From Alphaproteobacteria bacterium (GTDB lineage Bacteria > Pseudomonadota > Alphaproteobacteria > Rhodobacterales > Rhodobacteraceae), in assembly GCA_030426685.1 (NCBI GenBank), contig JAUHYC010000028.1, forward strand, positions 1 through 50,098: a stretch of 50,098 bases of DNA, in the 5' to 3' direction. The translations under genes were made by a program, and so were the position numbers. The notes below the pieces were generated by a model. The model saw only the letters and a program-made list of their open reading frames with translations, had not been told where the DNA came from and searched no databases. Shown one piece after another: positions 7,523 through 16,496 of this stretch (its first letter is position 1; each line of letters begins with the position of its first letter).

Positions 7523-9469
7523 ATGTGCGGGATAGCAGGTTTTTTTTGTACAAACAACAAACCGCCTTTGCGCCTGGATGACATGCAAAATCAGGTTGGC
7601 GCCATGGGACAAGCCTTGCTGCATCGTGGACCGGATTCTCACGGCGAATGGTGCGACCAAGAGGCGGGGATCGCCTTCGCCCATCGCCGCTTGGCGATCG
7701 TTGATCTTTCGGCAGCGGGTCATCAGCCGATGCTCGGCGCATCAGGGCGGTTTGTGCTGACCTTCAACGGCGAGATCTACAACCATACGTCGCTGCGCCA
7801 AGAGTTGACCGAAAGCGGCCAGGCCCCAGAGTGGCGCGGAAGTTCCGACACGGAAACGCTTTTGGCAGCGATTGCGGCTTGGGGCGTCGCGGGCGCGTTG
7901 CGCCGTTGCGCTGGGATGTTTGCCTTTGCGGTGTTTGATCGCAAGGACCGCGTCTTGACCTTGGCCCGCGACCGCATGGGCGAGAAGCCGCTGTATTATG
8001 GCTGGGCAGGGCAGACCTTGGTGTTTGGATCGGAATTGCGGGCGCTGCGGCAGATTCCGGGCTGCCCCGCAGAGATCTCGTCAGTCGCGGTGCAGCTGTT
8101 CTTACGCTTCAATTATATCCCGGATCCGCTGACTATTTTTCGCGATGTCTTCAAGCTGCCCGCCGGGCATGTCTTACGCGTGAAGAAAGGCCATCCACAG
8201 GAGAAGCCTGAACCTTACTGGTCCTACGCAGAGGGCGCAGAGCATGGCGCGGCCGCGCCTTTGGACGCGCCAGCGCACGAGGTCGAAGACCAGCTGGAAA
8301 GGGCGCTGCAAAGAACAATCGCGGGTCAGCTGATGTCCGATGTCCCGCTTGGGGCGCTACTGTCTGGGGGCATCGACTCTTCGCTTGTTGTCGCGCTGGC
8401 GCAGCAGCAATCGTCGCGGCCCTTGAAGACGTTTACGATCGGTTTCAAAGAGCAAGAGGTAAACGAGGCGCATTTCGCACGGTCTGTCGCAACGCATCTT
8501 GGAACAGAGCACCATGAGCTTCAGCTTGAGGCCGCCGCCGCGCTCGACTTGGTGACAGACCTGCCGCAGATCTTTGACGAACCATTCGCCGACCCGTCAC
8601 AGATGCCAACGTATCTAGTGTCTCGTATGGCCCGCGAAACGGTGACCGTCGCGCTGACCGGGGATGGTGCCGACGAGATCTTTGGGGGCTATTCAAGGTA
8701 TTTGGCCGCCCCTGCGATGTGGCAGAAGGTGCAACACCTGCCTGTGGGTATGCGGCGACGGATTGGACGTGGGATGCGCGCCTTACCCAAGGCCTGGATC
8801 GGGCGCCGCGCCCGGCGCGTCGCGGACGCCATGGGCGAGGACCACGGAATGGATGGGATCTATCTTGCCAGCCTCACCCAGAACCCGCGTGCGGGGCAAT
8901 TGGTCGCCGATGCGATCACGCCGGACGCGCTGCTTCTTGCCCCAAGACGTTGGCCATTGGATGGAACCGACGCGGCCCGGTTTATGGCGCTGGATGCGGT
9001 GACATATCTGCCTGGGGATTTGATGACAAAGGTGGATCGCGCGGCCATGGCCGTGTCGCTAGAGACGCGCGCACCCTACCTGGATCGGGACGTCATGGAA
9101 TTGGCTTGGCGGATCCCACAGGACTTGAAGATACGCGACAAGAAAACAAAGTGGATCCTGCGCAAATTGCTAGCCAAGCATCTGCCCCAAACCTTAATAG
9201 AGCGCCCCAAAATGGGCTTTGGCATACCGGTTGCGGAGTGGTTGCGCGGCCCACTCTATGAGTTGGCAGAGCATTACCTGTCGGCGGACAGGCTGCGGGC
9301 GTCTGGCCTCTTGAATGTTGCGGTCGCGCGCCAAATTTGGACGCGCCACAAAAGCCGCGCGGAAGACAACGCGAATGCTGTCTGGAGCTTGCTGATGCTG
9401 CAAATCTGGCTTGAGGCGCACACCTCTGTGCAGGCAGGCCCCTCGCCCGTTTTCCGAAAAGCTAGGTGA
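7523..9469 (+). CDS. asnB: Asparagine synthetase (glutamine-hydrolysing), EPS-cluster type
   Basis: The 648-residue protein has the class II glutamine amidotransferase start MCGIAGFF with the nucleophile Cys2, then HRRLAIVDLSAAGHQPM, FNGEIYNHTSLRQEL and SGSSDTE-type sequence (RGSSDTETLLAA). A synthetase domain follows with the ATP pyrophosphatase loop SGGIDSS at residues 281-287 and LTGDGADEIFGGYSRY. It converts aspartate to asparagine with glutamine and ATP; copies inside polysaccharide loci may instead amidate sugar carboxyls. It heads the cluster 1 operon, and the next gene starts 4 bases after its stop. A shift in base use after the vapC remnant suggests an acquired module. Confidence 0.93.
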   Translation: MCGIAGFFCTNNKPPLRLDDMQNQVGAMGQALLHRGPDSHGEWCDQEAGIAFAHRRLAIVDLSAAGHQPMLGASGRFVLTFNGEIYNHTSLRQELTESGQAPEWRGSSDTETLLAAIAAWGVAGALRRCAGMFAFAVFDRKDRVLTLARDRMGEKPLYYGWAGQTLVFGSELRALRQIPGCPAEISSVAVQLFLRFNYIPDPLTIFRDVFKLPAGHVLRVKKGHPQEKPEPYWSYAEGAEHGAAAPLDAPAHEVEDQLERALQRTIAGQLMSDVPLGALLSGGIDSSLVVALAQQQSSRPLKTFTIGFKEQEVNEAHFARSVATHLGTEHHELQLEAAAALDLVTDLPQIFDEPFADPSQMPTYLVSRMARETVTVALTGDGADEIFGGYSRYLAAPAMWQKVQHLPVGMRRRIGRGMRALPKAWIGRRARRVADAMGEDHGMDGIYLASLTQNPRAGQLVADAITPDALLLAPRRWPLDGTDAARFMALDAVTYLPGDLMTKVDRAAMAVSLETRAPYLDRDVMELAWRIPQDLKIRDKKTKWILRKLLAKHLPQTLIERPKMGFGIPVAEWLRGPLYELAEHYLSADRLRASGLLNVAVARQIWTRHKSRAEDNANAVWSLLMLQIWLEAHTSVQAGPSPVFRKAR

Positions 9470-9473
9470 AGGT

Positions 9474-10787
9474 ATGTTTGGGCGCCAGGTCAGCAGCGTC
9501 ATGGTGGCGCGCCTTCTCGGGTACGGGCTGGTTTTTTTCAGCCAAGTCTTGTTGGCGCGACAGATGGATATCGATGCCTTTGGAGTGTTCGTCTACTTGC
9601 TGTCCATTCTGGCCATTGCCGGGCTGGTAGCGAAGTTTGGCCTCGATACAGCGGCGATGCGGTTCTTCGCGGGGTACCGTGAACAGAACGCGCCGGGCTT
9701 GCTGCTGGGGTTCGCTCTTTTGTCTTTGTTTTGGGTTGGCCTGTTTTCGCTCTTTGTCTACTTTGGTCTGGTCTACGCTGTGCGCGCCTTCGACATTTTG
9801 CCCTCTGATTACGCGGCAAGCGTGCCGCTGCTGCTGGGCTTGTTGCCACTGCTTCCGTTGCAGAACCTTGTGGCTGCGATGCTGCGCGGCTTTGATGCGC
9901 CCCTCATCGCCGAGCTGGCGGACACGACGCTGCGGTACTCGCTGATCCTAATCGGGCTGACAGCGCTTTGGTTGTCCGATGCGGCAGCGGATGTGCGCAT
10001 CATTCTACGGATCTACACCGCAGCCACGGCTTTGTGCTTTGCCTTTGGCCTGACCATGGTTTGGCGGAAATGGCCCTATCAATTGGGCCAAGCCGGGCGG
10101 CTGCGGCCCGCGTTCCGCTTGGCCGAATGGGGGGCGGCGGGTGCGGCGCTGTCGCTGACGGGGGGGCTCTATCTTTTGATGAACCAGGCTGACTTGCTGA
10201 TGCTTGGTTACCTGGCGGCGCCTGAAAATGTCGCTCGATACGCCGTTGCTAGCCGCATGACCGGGATCGTTGCGATGGGTCTGGGCGCGGTCATGATTGT
10301 GGTCGCGCCGAAGCTATCAGCTGTCCATGCGCGCGGTGGGGCCCGGTCCGAGATGCAGGCGCTTTTGACTTCTGCCGCCAAGCTGACCTTCATTATCATT
10401 TCTATCGGTGCCATCGGGCTTGCTGCACTGGGCAAGCCGCTGCTTTTGCTGTTCGGGCCAGAGTTTGGGCTGGCCTATGTTCCGCTTTTGATTTTGATCG
10501 CTTCGCGCGTCATTGAGGCCTTCGCAGGCCCTGTGGGTCAGCTTTTGGCGATGGTGGGTATGCACACGCTTGTTGCCGTGCTTTTGATCTTGCCTGCCAG
10601 TTTGAACATCGCATTGAACATGTTTCTGATACCCAGATACGAAGAGGTCGGCGCCGCGCTTGCAACTGTGGTGTCTGCGGTTGTTTGGAATGCCACGCTC
10701 TCGTACGTCAGTCAGAGAAAATTGGGGGTGGATCCAAGCCTGCTGTCCATATGGCGCGCCAAAAAGAACGAGGGGGCACAGACGTAA
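9474..10787 (+). CDS. Wzx-like polysaccharide flippase
   Basis: This 437-residue, very hydrophobic protein carries about 12 predicted membrane segments in the MATE/polysaccharide-transport pattern. It starts MFGRQVSSVMVARLLGYGLV, then FFSQVLLARQMDIDAFGVFV and FGLDTAAMRFFAGYREQN. I chose ATG 9474 with AGGTGAAGG just upstream; an in-frame start at 9411 would lie inside asnB. It probably flips the lipid-linked repeat unit across the inner membrane for the polymerase encoded downstream. The following methyltransferase starts 2 bases after its stop. Confidence 0.85.
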   Translation: MFGRQVSSVMVARLLGYGLVFFSQVLLARQMDIDAFGVFVYLLSILAIAGLVAKFGLDTAAMRFFAGYREQNAPGLLLGFALLSLFWVGLFSLFVYFGLVYAVRAFDILPSDYAASVPLLLGLLPLLPLQNLVAAMLRGFDAPLIAELADTTLRYSLILIGLTALWLSDAAADVRIILRIYTAATALCFAFGLTMVWRKWPYQLGQAGRLRPAFRLAEWGAAGAALSLTGGLYLLMNQADLLMLGYLAAPENVARYAVASRMTGIVAMGLGAVMIVVAPKLSAVHARGGARSEMQALLTSAAKLTFIIISIGAIGLAALGKPLLLLFGPEFGLAYVPLLILIASRVIEAFAGPVGQLLAMVGMHTLVAVLLILPASLNIALNMFLIPRYEEVGAALATVVSAVVWNATLSYVSQRKLGVDPSLLSIWRAKKNEGAQT

Positions 10788-10789
10788 CC

Positions 10790-11665
10790 ATGGCTGAAAT
10801 TTGCCCGTTTTGCGCCTCGGCGCGGCTTGCGCCCAACCCGGCCGCCCCACATTGGCGCCAAGGCGATTACAAGATGAAGATCTGTCAAGATTGCGGCACT
10901 GTAACGGCTTGGCCGCGCAAGGCTGCCGAAAATGATGTCTACGATCACGAAATGCCAGATAATCGTTGGGAGTTTGCAGAGACCATTGCCGACATTCTTA
11001 GTCGAGGGGCACAAGACAGTGTCTTGGACATTGGGTGCGGGAAGGGAGGGTTTCTCAAACTAGCCAAAGACAACGGTATCCTTGAACTGGGTATCGACTT
11101 CAATGAATCCAATATCGAGGCTGCACGCAGAAGAGGACTGAATTGCCACCAAAAAGACCTTAGACAATTCACAGAAAGCGAAAAATTCGCCTCGGTCACT
11201 AGCTTCCACGTGATCGAACACCTCGACGAACCGTTCGAGTTCCTAAAGGCTATACGCAGCGTTCTGCAGCCTGATGGTGCAGTATACCTGTCATTCCCGT
11301 GTCAGAGACGCGACATAGTGCCTTTCATGCGGGACATAGCAGATTACCCGCCTCACCATATGAACCGCATCTCGGATGCCGGTCTTCGGTGTCTTGCGGA
11401 ACGCTCTGGGTTTGTGATCGCGGAACAAAGAAACGAGGCGCGCAGTGTGACCTGGAAAAAGGCCACCAGCCTGGCGGTGAATCATGCCCTGGATGCGCCG
11501 CGCCTGCGCCAGCGGATGGCTGGCAATCGGCTTTTGAACCTGGGCTTAAAAGCGCTGGCCGCAGTCGCGCTGCAGCCCGTTATCTTGTGGCGCCTGTGGC
11601 GGTACCGGGCCGACCCGGGCTTTACGGTGCTTTACAAGCTGCAACGGCCCGAGACCGCGGCCTGA
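10790..11665 (+). CDS. SAM-dependent methyltransferase with N-terminal zinc ribbon
   Basis: The 291-residue protein begins with a CxxC...CxxC pattern (C5, C8, C32, C35), a likely small zinc ribbon. The class I SAM-binding motif VLDIGCGKGG follows at 78-87, then LGIDFNESNIEAARRRGL (acidic ribose-binding residue), and SFHVIEHLDEPFEFLKAIRS. This layout is common in methyltransferases of polysaccharide and secondary metabolite clusters; the substrate is unknown but is probably a sugar or its nucleotide. The C-terminus is basic and hydrophobic (PVILWRLWRYRADPGF), perhaps membrane-touching. Its stop shares one base with the next start (TGATG). Confidence 0.85.
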   Translation: MAEICPFCASARLAPNPAAPHWRQGDYKMKICQDCGTVTAWPRKAAENDVYDHEMPDNRWEFAETIADILSRGAQDSVLDIGCGKGGFLKLAKDNGILELGIDFNESNIEAARRRGLNCHQKDLRQFTESEKFASVTSFHVIEHLDEPFEFLKAIRSVLQPDGAVYLSFPCQRRDIVPFMRDIADYPPHHMNRISDAGLRCLAERSGFVIAEQRNEARSVTWKKATSLAVNHALDAPRLRQRMAGNRLLNLGLKALAAVALQPVILWRLWRYRADPGFTVLYKLQRPETAA

Positions 11666-13146
11666 TGGCGGACCCGTCGGACCGGTCTGTGCTTTTGCTG
11701 CCCTTCGCCTATTGGCTGGGCACGCGTCTGCGCAAGCCCGGCGAGCGGGTGCAATATGTCTTCGCTGTGCTGGGGCCTCAGCTGATCTGGTTGCTTATGC
11801 TTGGCCCAGACCAGTACCAGGGCTATGGCCTTGGCCCTGTTCTGCCTTCCCTGATTGGGTTCGCAGCGATGATCTGCACCTACGAGTTGGGCTATATCGC
11901 AAACGATCATTGGGCCCAGCAGCGAGAGCGCGCCGCGGGGCTGGCGGTGCGCAAGGCCGACCCAAGGCCTGTGGCGCCGCAGGGGCTGTTGGCTGCGGTT
12001 GGATTACGGCTTTTGGTAGGTGCGGCACTGCTTGCGGTCTTGCATAGCGTTTGGGGGGGCTTGGGCCTTTGGCTGGGGTATCTCGCGGCGCTTCTGGCGG
12101 TGTTTATGCTGCACAACCTGGCGCTCGGCCGCAGTCGGGTTGCCACGTTCTTTGTGCTTTATGGCCTGCGTCTCGCGCTTCCATTGGTCGTGTTCTGCAC
12201 GGCCTTGGCCCCGGCGGGCGCCAGTAATGTGACCTGGGAAGCTGTCTGGTATGCCGTTTGGGCCTGGGCCCTTTACGGCACGCTCTTTTCGGCAGGGTTC
12301 GCGCTGACCTATGGGATGAAAAAGGGCTACCTGCGCGCGCCTCTCTTTCTGTCCCGTACCGGCGGGATTGAATTGCCGATGCTGATCGCCGCTTTGAGTG
12401 CGCTTTTGATGGCTTTGGGCGCAAGCCTTGCTGGGCACAGCGGCTTTGCTGGGTGGATCACGATCTTGGCCCTTTGGCACGTCCTTTATTGGGTCGGCTG
12501 GGCCAGCCTGCGTTTCGGGGTAGAGCTTCGGACCGGGCTACGCCGCGCCCGTACGGTGCTCAGCCATTGCCACACCGATTACTCTCATGATGGCTCGATC
12601 ACCTTGGCGCACTACCGGGCCTGGTTGGACGCGGATCCTGCGCGGCACGTCTTCCTGACGGACCATGCAGAAGATTTCGATGCCGCGACCCTGGCGCGTC
12701 TAAAGCAGGACTATCAGGCTCTGGGACATCGGGTGACGGTGGGGCTAGAGTTTCCCGTTATCGACCAGCATATTCTGGCGTACGATTTACGGGAGTACGT
12801 GGACACGCGTGATCTGTCCGCCGAAGACGCAATGCTGAGCATCCGCGACAGAGCCAAGGTCGTCCTTTGGGCGCATCCGCGATTTGCGCTGCGGGGACTG
12901 CTCCAGCCCGCTTATGTCGCAGACTTGCTCACCTTGTTGGCGCTATCCAATGGGATAGAGTTCTTTAATCCCAAGAATGTTCGTCGGAAGCGGTATCGGA
13001 TAATGATGCTTGGGATGGCATGGCTTGGCTGCGCGCTTTATGGGCGCAAGCTGCTTTACCTGGGCGTCGATGCGCACGCCCCACACGACTTACCACTGCC
13101 GGGTTCTTGGCAACCGAAGTTATCGGATGCACGGGTACGCGCGTGA
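11665..13146 (+). CDS. Membrane protein fused to a PHP-type metal phosphoesterase domain
   Basis: Of 493 residues, about the first 285 form 8-9 hydrophobic segments. The last 195 form a PHP domain with its metal ligands: HCHTDYSHDG (His301, His303), FLTDHAEDF, GLEFPV, the His of DQHILAYDL, VLWAHPRF, and GVDAHAP (Asp469, His471). The membrane part has YIANDHWAQQRE and KADPRPVAP, faintly like the polar loops of UbiA prenyltransferases, but that is weak. PHP domains hydrolyse phosphate esters with two or three metals. Inside this operon it might act on a lipid-linked or phosphorylated intermediate at the membrane. I chose ATG 11665 over an upstream start that lies inside the methyltransferase. 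Confidence 0.75.
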   Translation: MADPSDRSVLLLPFAYWLGTRLRKPGERVQYVFAVLGPQLIWLLMLGPDQYQGYGLGPVLPSLIGFAAMICTYELGYIANDHWAQQRERAAGLAVRKADPRPVAPQGLLAAVGLRLLVGAALLAVLHSVWGGLGLWLGYLAALLAVFMLHNLALGRSRVATFFVLYGLRLALPLVVFCTALAPAGASNVTWEAVWYAVWAWALYGTLFSAGFALTYGMKKGYLRAPLFLSRTGGIELPMLIAALSALLMALGASLAGHSGFAGWITILALWHVLYWVGWASLRFGVELRTGLRRARTVLSHCHTDYSHDGSITLAHYRAWLDADPARHVFLTDHAEDFDAATLARLKQDYQALGHRVTVGLEFPVIDQHILAYDLREYVDTRDLSAEDAMLSIRDRAKVVLWAHPRFALRGLLQPAYVADLLTLLALSNGIEFFNPKNVRRKRYRIMMLGMAWLGCALYGRKLLYLGVDAHAPHDLPLPGSWQPKLSDARVRA

Positions 13147-14570
13147 CACCGGCTGCGCATCCAGCAGGTCATAGGATCGTCTGGCCGCGGCAGGTTGCGG
13201 TTATGATTTTGGTCCTGGCGGGCCTGCTTACGCTCAGCTCGCCCTACTTCGGGCTAGTGAACTTCTTCGTGACGCTCGTGACGGTTGCACTCGTTGCGTT
13301 GGTGCTGCAACGGCCGCCCATTAGTGCGGTGCAGAAGCTGCTTTATTTGCAGCTTGTGTTCTTGATGGTCCTGTACCTTGTGAAAGGGCTCTATATCGCT
13401 TGGTTGTTGACGCGTGGGGCCTTAGAGGCGTTGCCCAGGCAGCTTCAACATGGCCTGACGGCGGCGGAATTTTCAACAGCGTTTCAGATGTCATGTGCGG
13501 TCTGTCTCCTGCTGGCAGGGCTGCTGGCACTGACACCCGCGCGCCATCGGGAAACAATGCGAGCGCAGCTCCCGGCATTCAACCCGATGGTCCTGATCTT
13601 TGCCACATTGGGCCTCGTTGCTGTGTCATTGCTGCTGCGGCTGGCCCCGATCGGCGGACTGCCTGGGGCGCTGAACTATATCATCAATCACCGTGGCACG
13701 CCGTTTGCCTTCGCGCTTTTGATCTACATGCTGCTGGAACGTGGAGAGACACGCCTAGCACAGCGCATGTTTGGCCTGTGGGTAGGCTCTGGCATCATCA
13801 TGTTCGGTCTCTTCGGCAGCAAATCCTACATCTTCTTGCCTGTGATCTTCATGATCAGTGTGTACTTCTTGTCGGGTAAGCTGATCTTGCATAAGGCGAT
13901 TGGCATCTTTCTAGGGATGACGCTAATCAGCATTTACCCGTTCCTTAACTTCTATCGCTGGCTTCAAGCCGACAGCGGGACGAACGTCCTTGAGGTGTTC
14001 GATTATTGGTCAATCTATCGCCAGACCCAGTCTGGGGCGGGACTGGCAGAGCTGTTTCCGATCTACGTCAACCAGATCTTGGGCCGATTCGTCGGGATCG
14101 AGTGGTTATTGGTCATTATCAATGCCGATATGTTGGGGTTTCTGCCCGAAGGCCAGGGGTTCTTCGCCAATATGCAGGCGATCAATGACACTATGCGGAC
14201 CATTACAGGTCTGGAAGGACTAAACATCGGCATCGCCCCGTCCTTTATCGGCGCGACCTATCTGATTGCGCGTGACCCGTTTCTGGCGCCGGTCCTGGCG
14301 CTGGTATTCTGTGCGAGCTTTCCTTGGATCTATCGCGGGCTCCGAGCGGCCTTTGCGCCTCTCAAGGCCGTCGTTGTTGCCCCGCTTTTGCTAATCTTGT
14401 TCAGCATCATCACCGACGGATTGGTAACGTCTCTGTATTGGGATCTGCCGGCGCTTTTCGTTATGTGCTTTCTCTTTTCGGCCCTGGTGAAACGCCCACA
14501 GCGCGTCGGTCGGCCGCGGCCCGTCGCGACGACACGACGCGTCGTTAAGGAGGACGCCCGTTATGATTGA
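13143..14570 (+). CDS. Wzy-like polysaccharide polymerase (putative)
   Basis: The 475-residue protein has about 11-12 membrane segments and no soluble domain. A large loop follows FWSIYRQTQSGAGLAELFPI, with charged residues between segments (EGQGFFANMQAINDTMRTIT). This is the general architecture of O-antigen or EPS polymerases, which have little sequence conservation. It starts with GTG 13143, overlapping the previous stop as GTGA, and ends overlapping the next gene by 8 bases. Together with the flippase two genes upstream it supports a Wzx/Wzy-dependent pathway. The assignment comes from topology and context, not from a diagnostic motif. Confidence 0.65.
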   Translation: MTPAAHPAGHRIVWPRQVAVMILVLAGLLTLSSPYFGLVNFFVTLVTVALVALVLQRPPISAVQKLLYLQLVFLMVLYLVKGLYIAWLLTRGALEALPRQLQHGLTAAEFSTAFQMSCAVCLLLAGLLALTPARHRETMRAQLPAFNPMVLIFATLGLVAVSLLLRLAPIGGLPGALNYIINHRGTPFAFALLIYMLLERGETRLAQRMFGLWVGSGIIMFGLFGSKSYIFLPVIFMISVYFLSGKLILHKAIGIFLGMTLISIYPFLNFYRWLQADSGTNVLEVFDYWSIYRQTQSGAGLAELFPIYVNQILGRFVGIEWLLVIINADMLGFLPEGQGFFANMQAINDTMRTITGLEGLNIGIAPSFIGATYLIARDPFLAPVLALVFCASFPWIYRGLRAAFAPLKAVVVAPLLLILFSIITDGLVTSLYWDLPALFVMCFLFSALVKRPQRVGRPRPVATTRRVVKEDARYD

Positions 14571-15303
14571 TTTCAATCTCCGGCGCAGGCTGCGCAACCG
14601 CGTTGTGCATACGCGGATGGGCCATACAGTGCTACGCCAGTTGCGGTCCAGCGAGGTCTTTCTAGCGCCCGAGACAGAGTTGGTCATCGAGGGGTACCCA
14701 AGGTCTGGCAACAGCTTTGCAGAGGCCGCGTTCCACTATGCCCAACGGGACCGCGTGGTGCCTTTGGCGCATCATACCCACTCAGCGGGTCACGTGTTGG
14801 AGGCGGTTCGGCGCGGGCTTCCGGTGCTATTGCTGGTGCGCAATCCCATCGATGCGGCCGCCTCTTTTATGGAGGAGTGTGAAGGGCGGCTTTCGGCGTT
14901 CGTGGCGCTCCGGGAATATGTGCAGTTTCACCAGCCACTTATGGCTGTGGAACCGCACATAGTTCTGGGTCGCTTCGAGGTTCTGATAGAGGACTTCCCG
15001 GCCCTCATTGGACGGGTCAACCAGCATTTCGGCTGTGACTTCGATGTGTTTGAGCAATCGCCAGACACCGTGCGCGAGATCCGCAAAAAGGTCGATAACA
15101 TCAGCCTGCGCCGCGCGAAGTTCTTGACCCGCTACAGCACCGATCAGGGGGCCGACATGAAGGCAAAACGGCAAGCGACGCTGCAAGGGTACAAGGACAC
15201 ATTGCGAAACGACGCGGGCCTGGCAGTGCCCCGCCAAAGGGCGCTTAATCTCTACAACAGGCTGTGTGCGCGCAAGGATGCGCGCTTCAGGGTCGCAAAA
15301 TGA
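14563..15303 (+). CDS. Sulfotransferase-like P-loop protein
   Basis: The 246-residue protein has GYPRSGNSF at residues 44-52, the PAPS 5'-phosphosulfate loop of sulfotransferases, and LLLVRNPIDAAASF at about 88-101, the 3'-phosphate binding segment. The downstream part (FEVLIEDFPALIGRVNQHFG) fits the family. It probably transfers sulfate from PAPS to a hydroxyl of the cluster 1 sugar. It is shorter than many family members but appears complete. It overlaps the polymerase gene by 8 bases and the following glycosyltransferase by 4 (ATGA). A second, unrelated-looking sulfotransferase is in cluster 2. Confidence 0.8.
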   Translation: MIDFNLRRRLRNRVVHTRMGHTVLRQLRSSEVFLAPETELVIEGYPRSGNSFAEAAFHYAQRDRVVPLAHHTHSAGHVLEAVRRGLPVLLLVRNPIDAAASFMEECEGRLSAFVALREYVQFHQPLMAVEPHIVLGRFEVLIEDFPALIGRVNQHFGCDFDVFEQSPDTVREIRKKVDNISLRRAKFLTRYSTDQGADMKAKRQATLQGYKDTLRNDAGLAVPRQRALNLYNRLCARKDARFRVAK

Positions 15304-16496
15304 CAGATGCCGCGCCCATGGTTTTTTTCTTCCCAACCCGGTTTCATATTTTTGATCAGCTGAAGGAAGCAGAGCGCAACGGGCATGTGTTCCGGATCTT
15401 CTCGATCTACCCCAACAGGCGGTTGCAGCAGGGGGCGTTCGCTGCGCTTGCGGGACGCAATCAAACTCTATGGCTGGCGCTTTTTGCCTATCTCGTGTGG
15501 CGGGGAATGTCTCGGATTTGGGTCCCAAGGTCTGTGCAAATCGCGTGTCGCCGGGCGTATGTCTGGACCTGTGGCGCAGAGTTGACCCTTCGGCTGCGCC
15601 CCCGCCGGGCCACAACGGTCGTCTCGGCCGCGGGGTATTTGGGGTCCTTTGCCAAGACACTGCAGCGCGCGGGGCACCGCGTCGTCGTCAATCACGGCTC
15701 GCTTTATGAAGGCTTCGTTGCGGATTATCTGCAGAATACCGCCAAGTTGGACGCGAATACCGATGTGGCAAATTGGGTGAACAGTTGGCTGATCGCGCGG
15801 ATGGATGCAGAGTTCGCGACCTCAGATGCCATCATCGTTTGCTCAAGTGCGGCGCAGCGGTGCTTGCCCGAGCCTTGGCAGGCCAAGTCGGCGGTTGTGC
15901 CGTTGGGCGCGCCAAATTGGGCGCTTGATCCGTCACATCGTTCACCAAAGCCGATTGATCCCGCCGCCAAGGCGGGTGGCACCACCTTCTTACATGTTTC
16001 CAGCCTTGTGCCGCAGAAGAACGTGGGGCGCATCCTGGATGCCTTCGCCGCGGTGCGCGGCCCCGGCGACAAGATGCACATCGCAGGCCCGCCCCCTCAG
16101 GACGCGGCCATGCGCACCCGGCTGGCGAAGGATCCGGGGGTCACCTATCTGGGGCGGCTTGACCGGGACCAATTGCGCGCAGCGCTGCAATCTGCAGACG
16201 TCTTTGTGCATCCCTCATTGTCGGATGGTTGGGCGATGACTGTGACAGAGGCCTTGGGCAGCGGCTTGCCCGTCGTGTCGTCGACCCTGACGGGGGCCGC
16301 TGATTTCTATCACACCGCGCTGCAAGGGACGGCACATGCAGAGCTTGTCCAACTTGTGGACCCGCTGTCGATCGCGGCGCTTGAAGCGGCGCTTGAGCGT
16401 TCCAAACGCGTCGCCCTAGCGCACAACAAGGCGCCGATCGACGGGCTGGTGACATGGCAGGCCTCGGGCGAACGCCTGATATGGGCAATCACGTGA
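15300..16496 (+). CDS. GT-B glycosyltransferase (family 4-like)
   Basis: The 398-residue protein has a variable N-terminal half (MTDAAPMVFFFPTRFHIFDQ, VVNHGSLYEGFVADYL). A Glycos_transf_1 domain follows at about 225-370: FLHVSSLVPQKNVGRILDAF, KMHIAGPPPQD, GVTYLGRLDRDQLRAALQSA, DVFVHPSLSDGWAMTVTEAL, GSGLPVVSS. It should use a nucleotide sugar with retention of anomeric configuration and add one residue to the repeat unit. The start overlaps the previous stop as ATGA. It is the first of three consecutive GT-B genes. Confidence 0.88.
   Translation: MTDAAPMVFFFPTRFHIFDQLKEAERNGHVFRIFSIYPNRRLQQGAFAALAGRNQTLWLALFAYLVWRGMSRIWVPRSVQIACRRAYVWTCGAELTLRLRPRRATTVVSAAGYLGSFAKTLQRAGHRVVVNHGSLYEGFVADYLQNTAKLDANTDVANWVNSWLIARMDAEFATSDAIIVCSSAAQRCLPEPWQAKSAVVPLGAPNWALDPSHRSPKPIDPAAKAGGTTFLHVSSLVPQKNVGRILDAFAAVRGPGDKMHIAGPPPQDAAMRTRLAKDPGVTYLGRLDRDQLRAALQSADVFVHPSLSDGWAMTVTEALGSGLPVVSSTLTGAADFYHTALQGTAHAELVQLVDPLSIAALEAALERSKRVALAHNKAPIDGLVTWQASGERLIWAIT

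Noticed and set aside
11299..11664. Longer start for the membrane-PHP gene
   Set aside because: The upstream extension lies wholly inside the methyltransferase gene; ATG 11665 overlaps its stop by one base and begins the hydrophobic domain.
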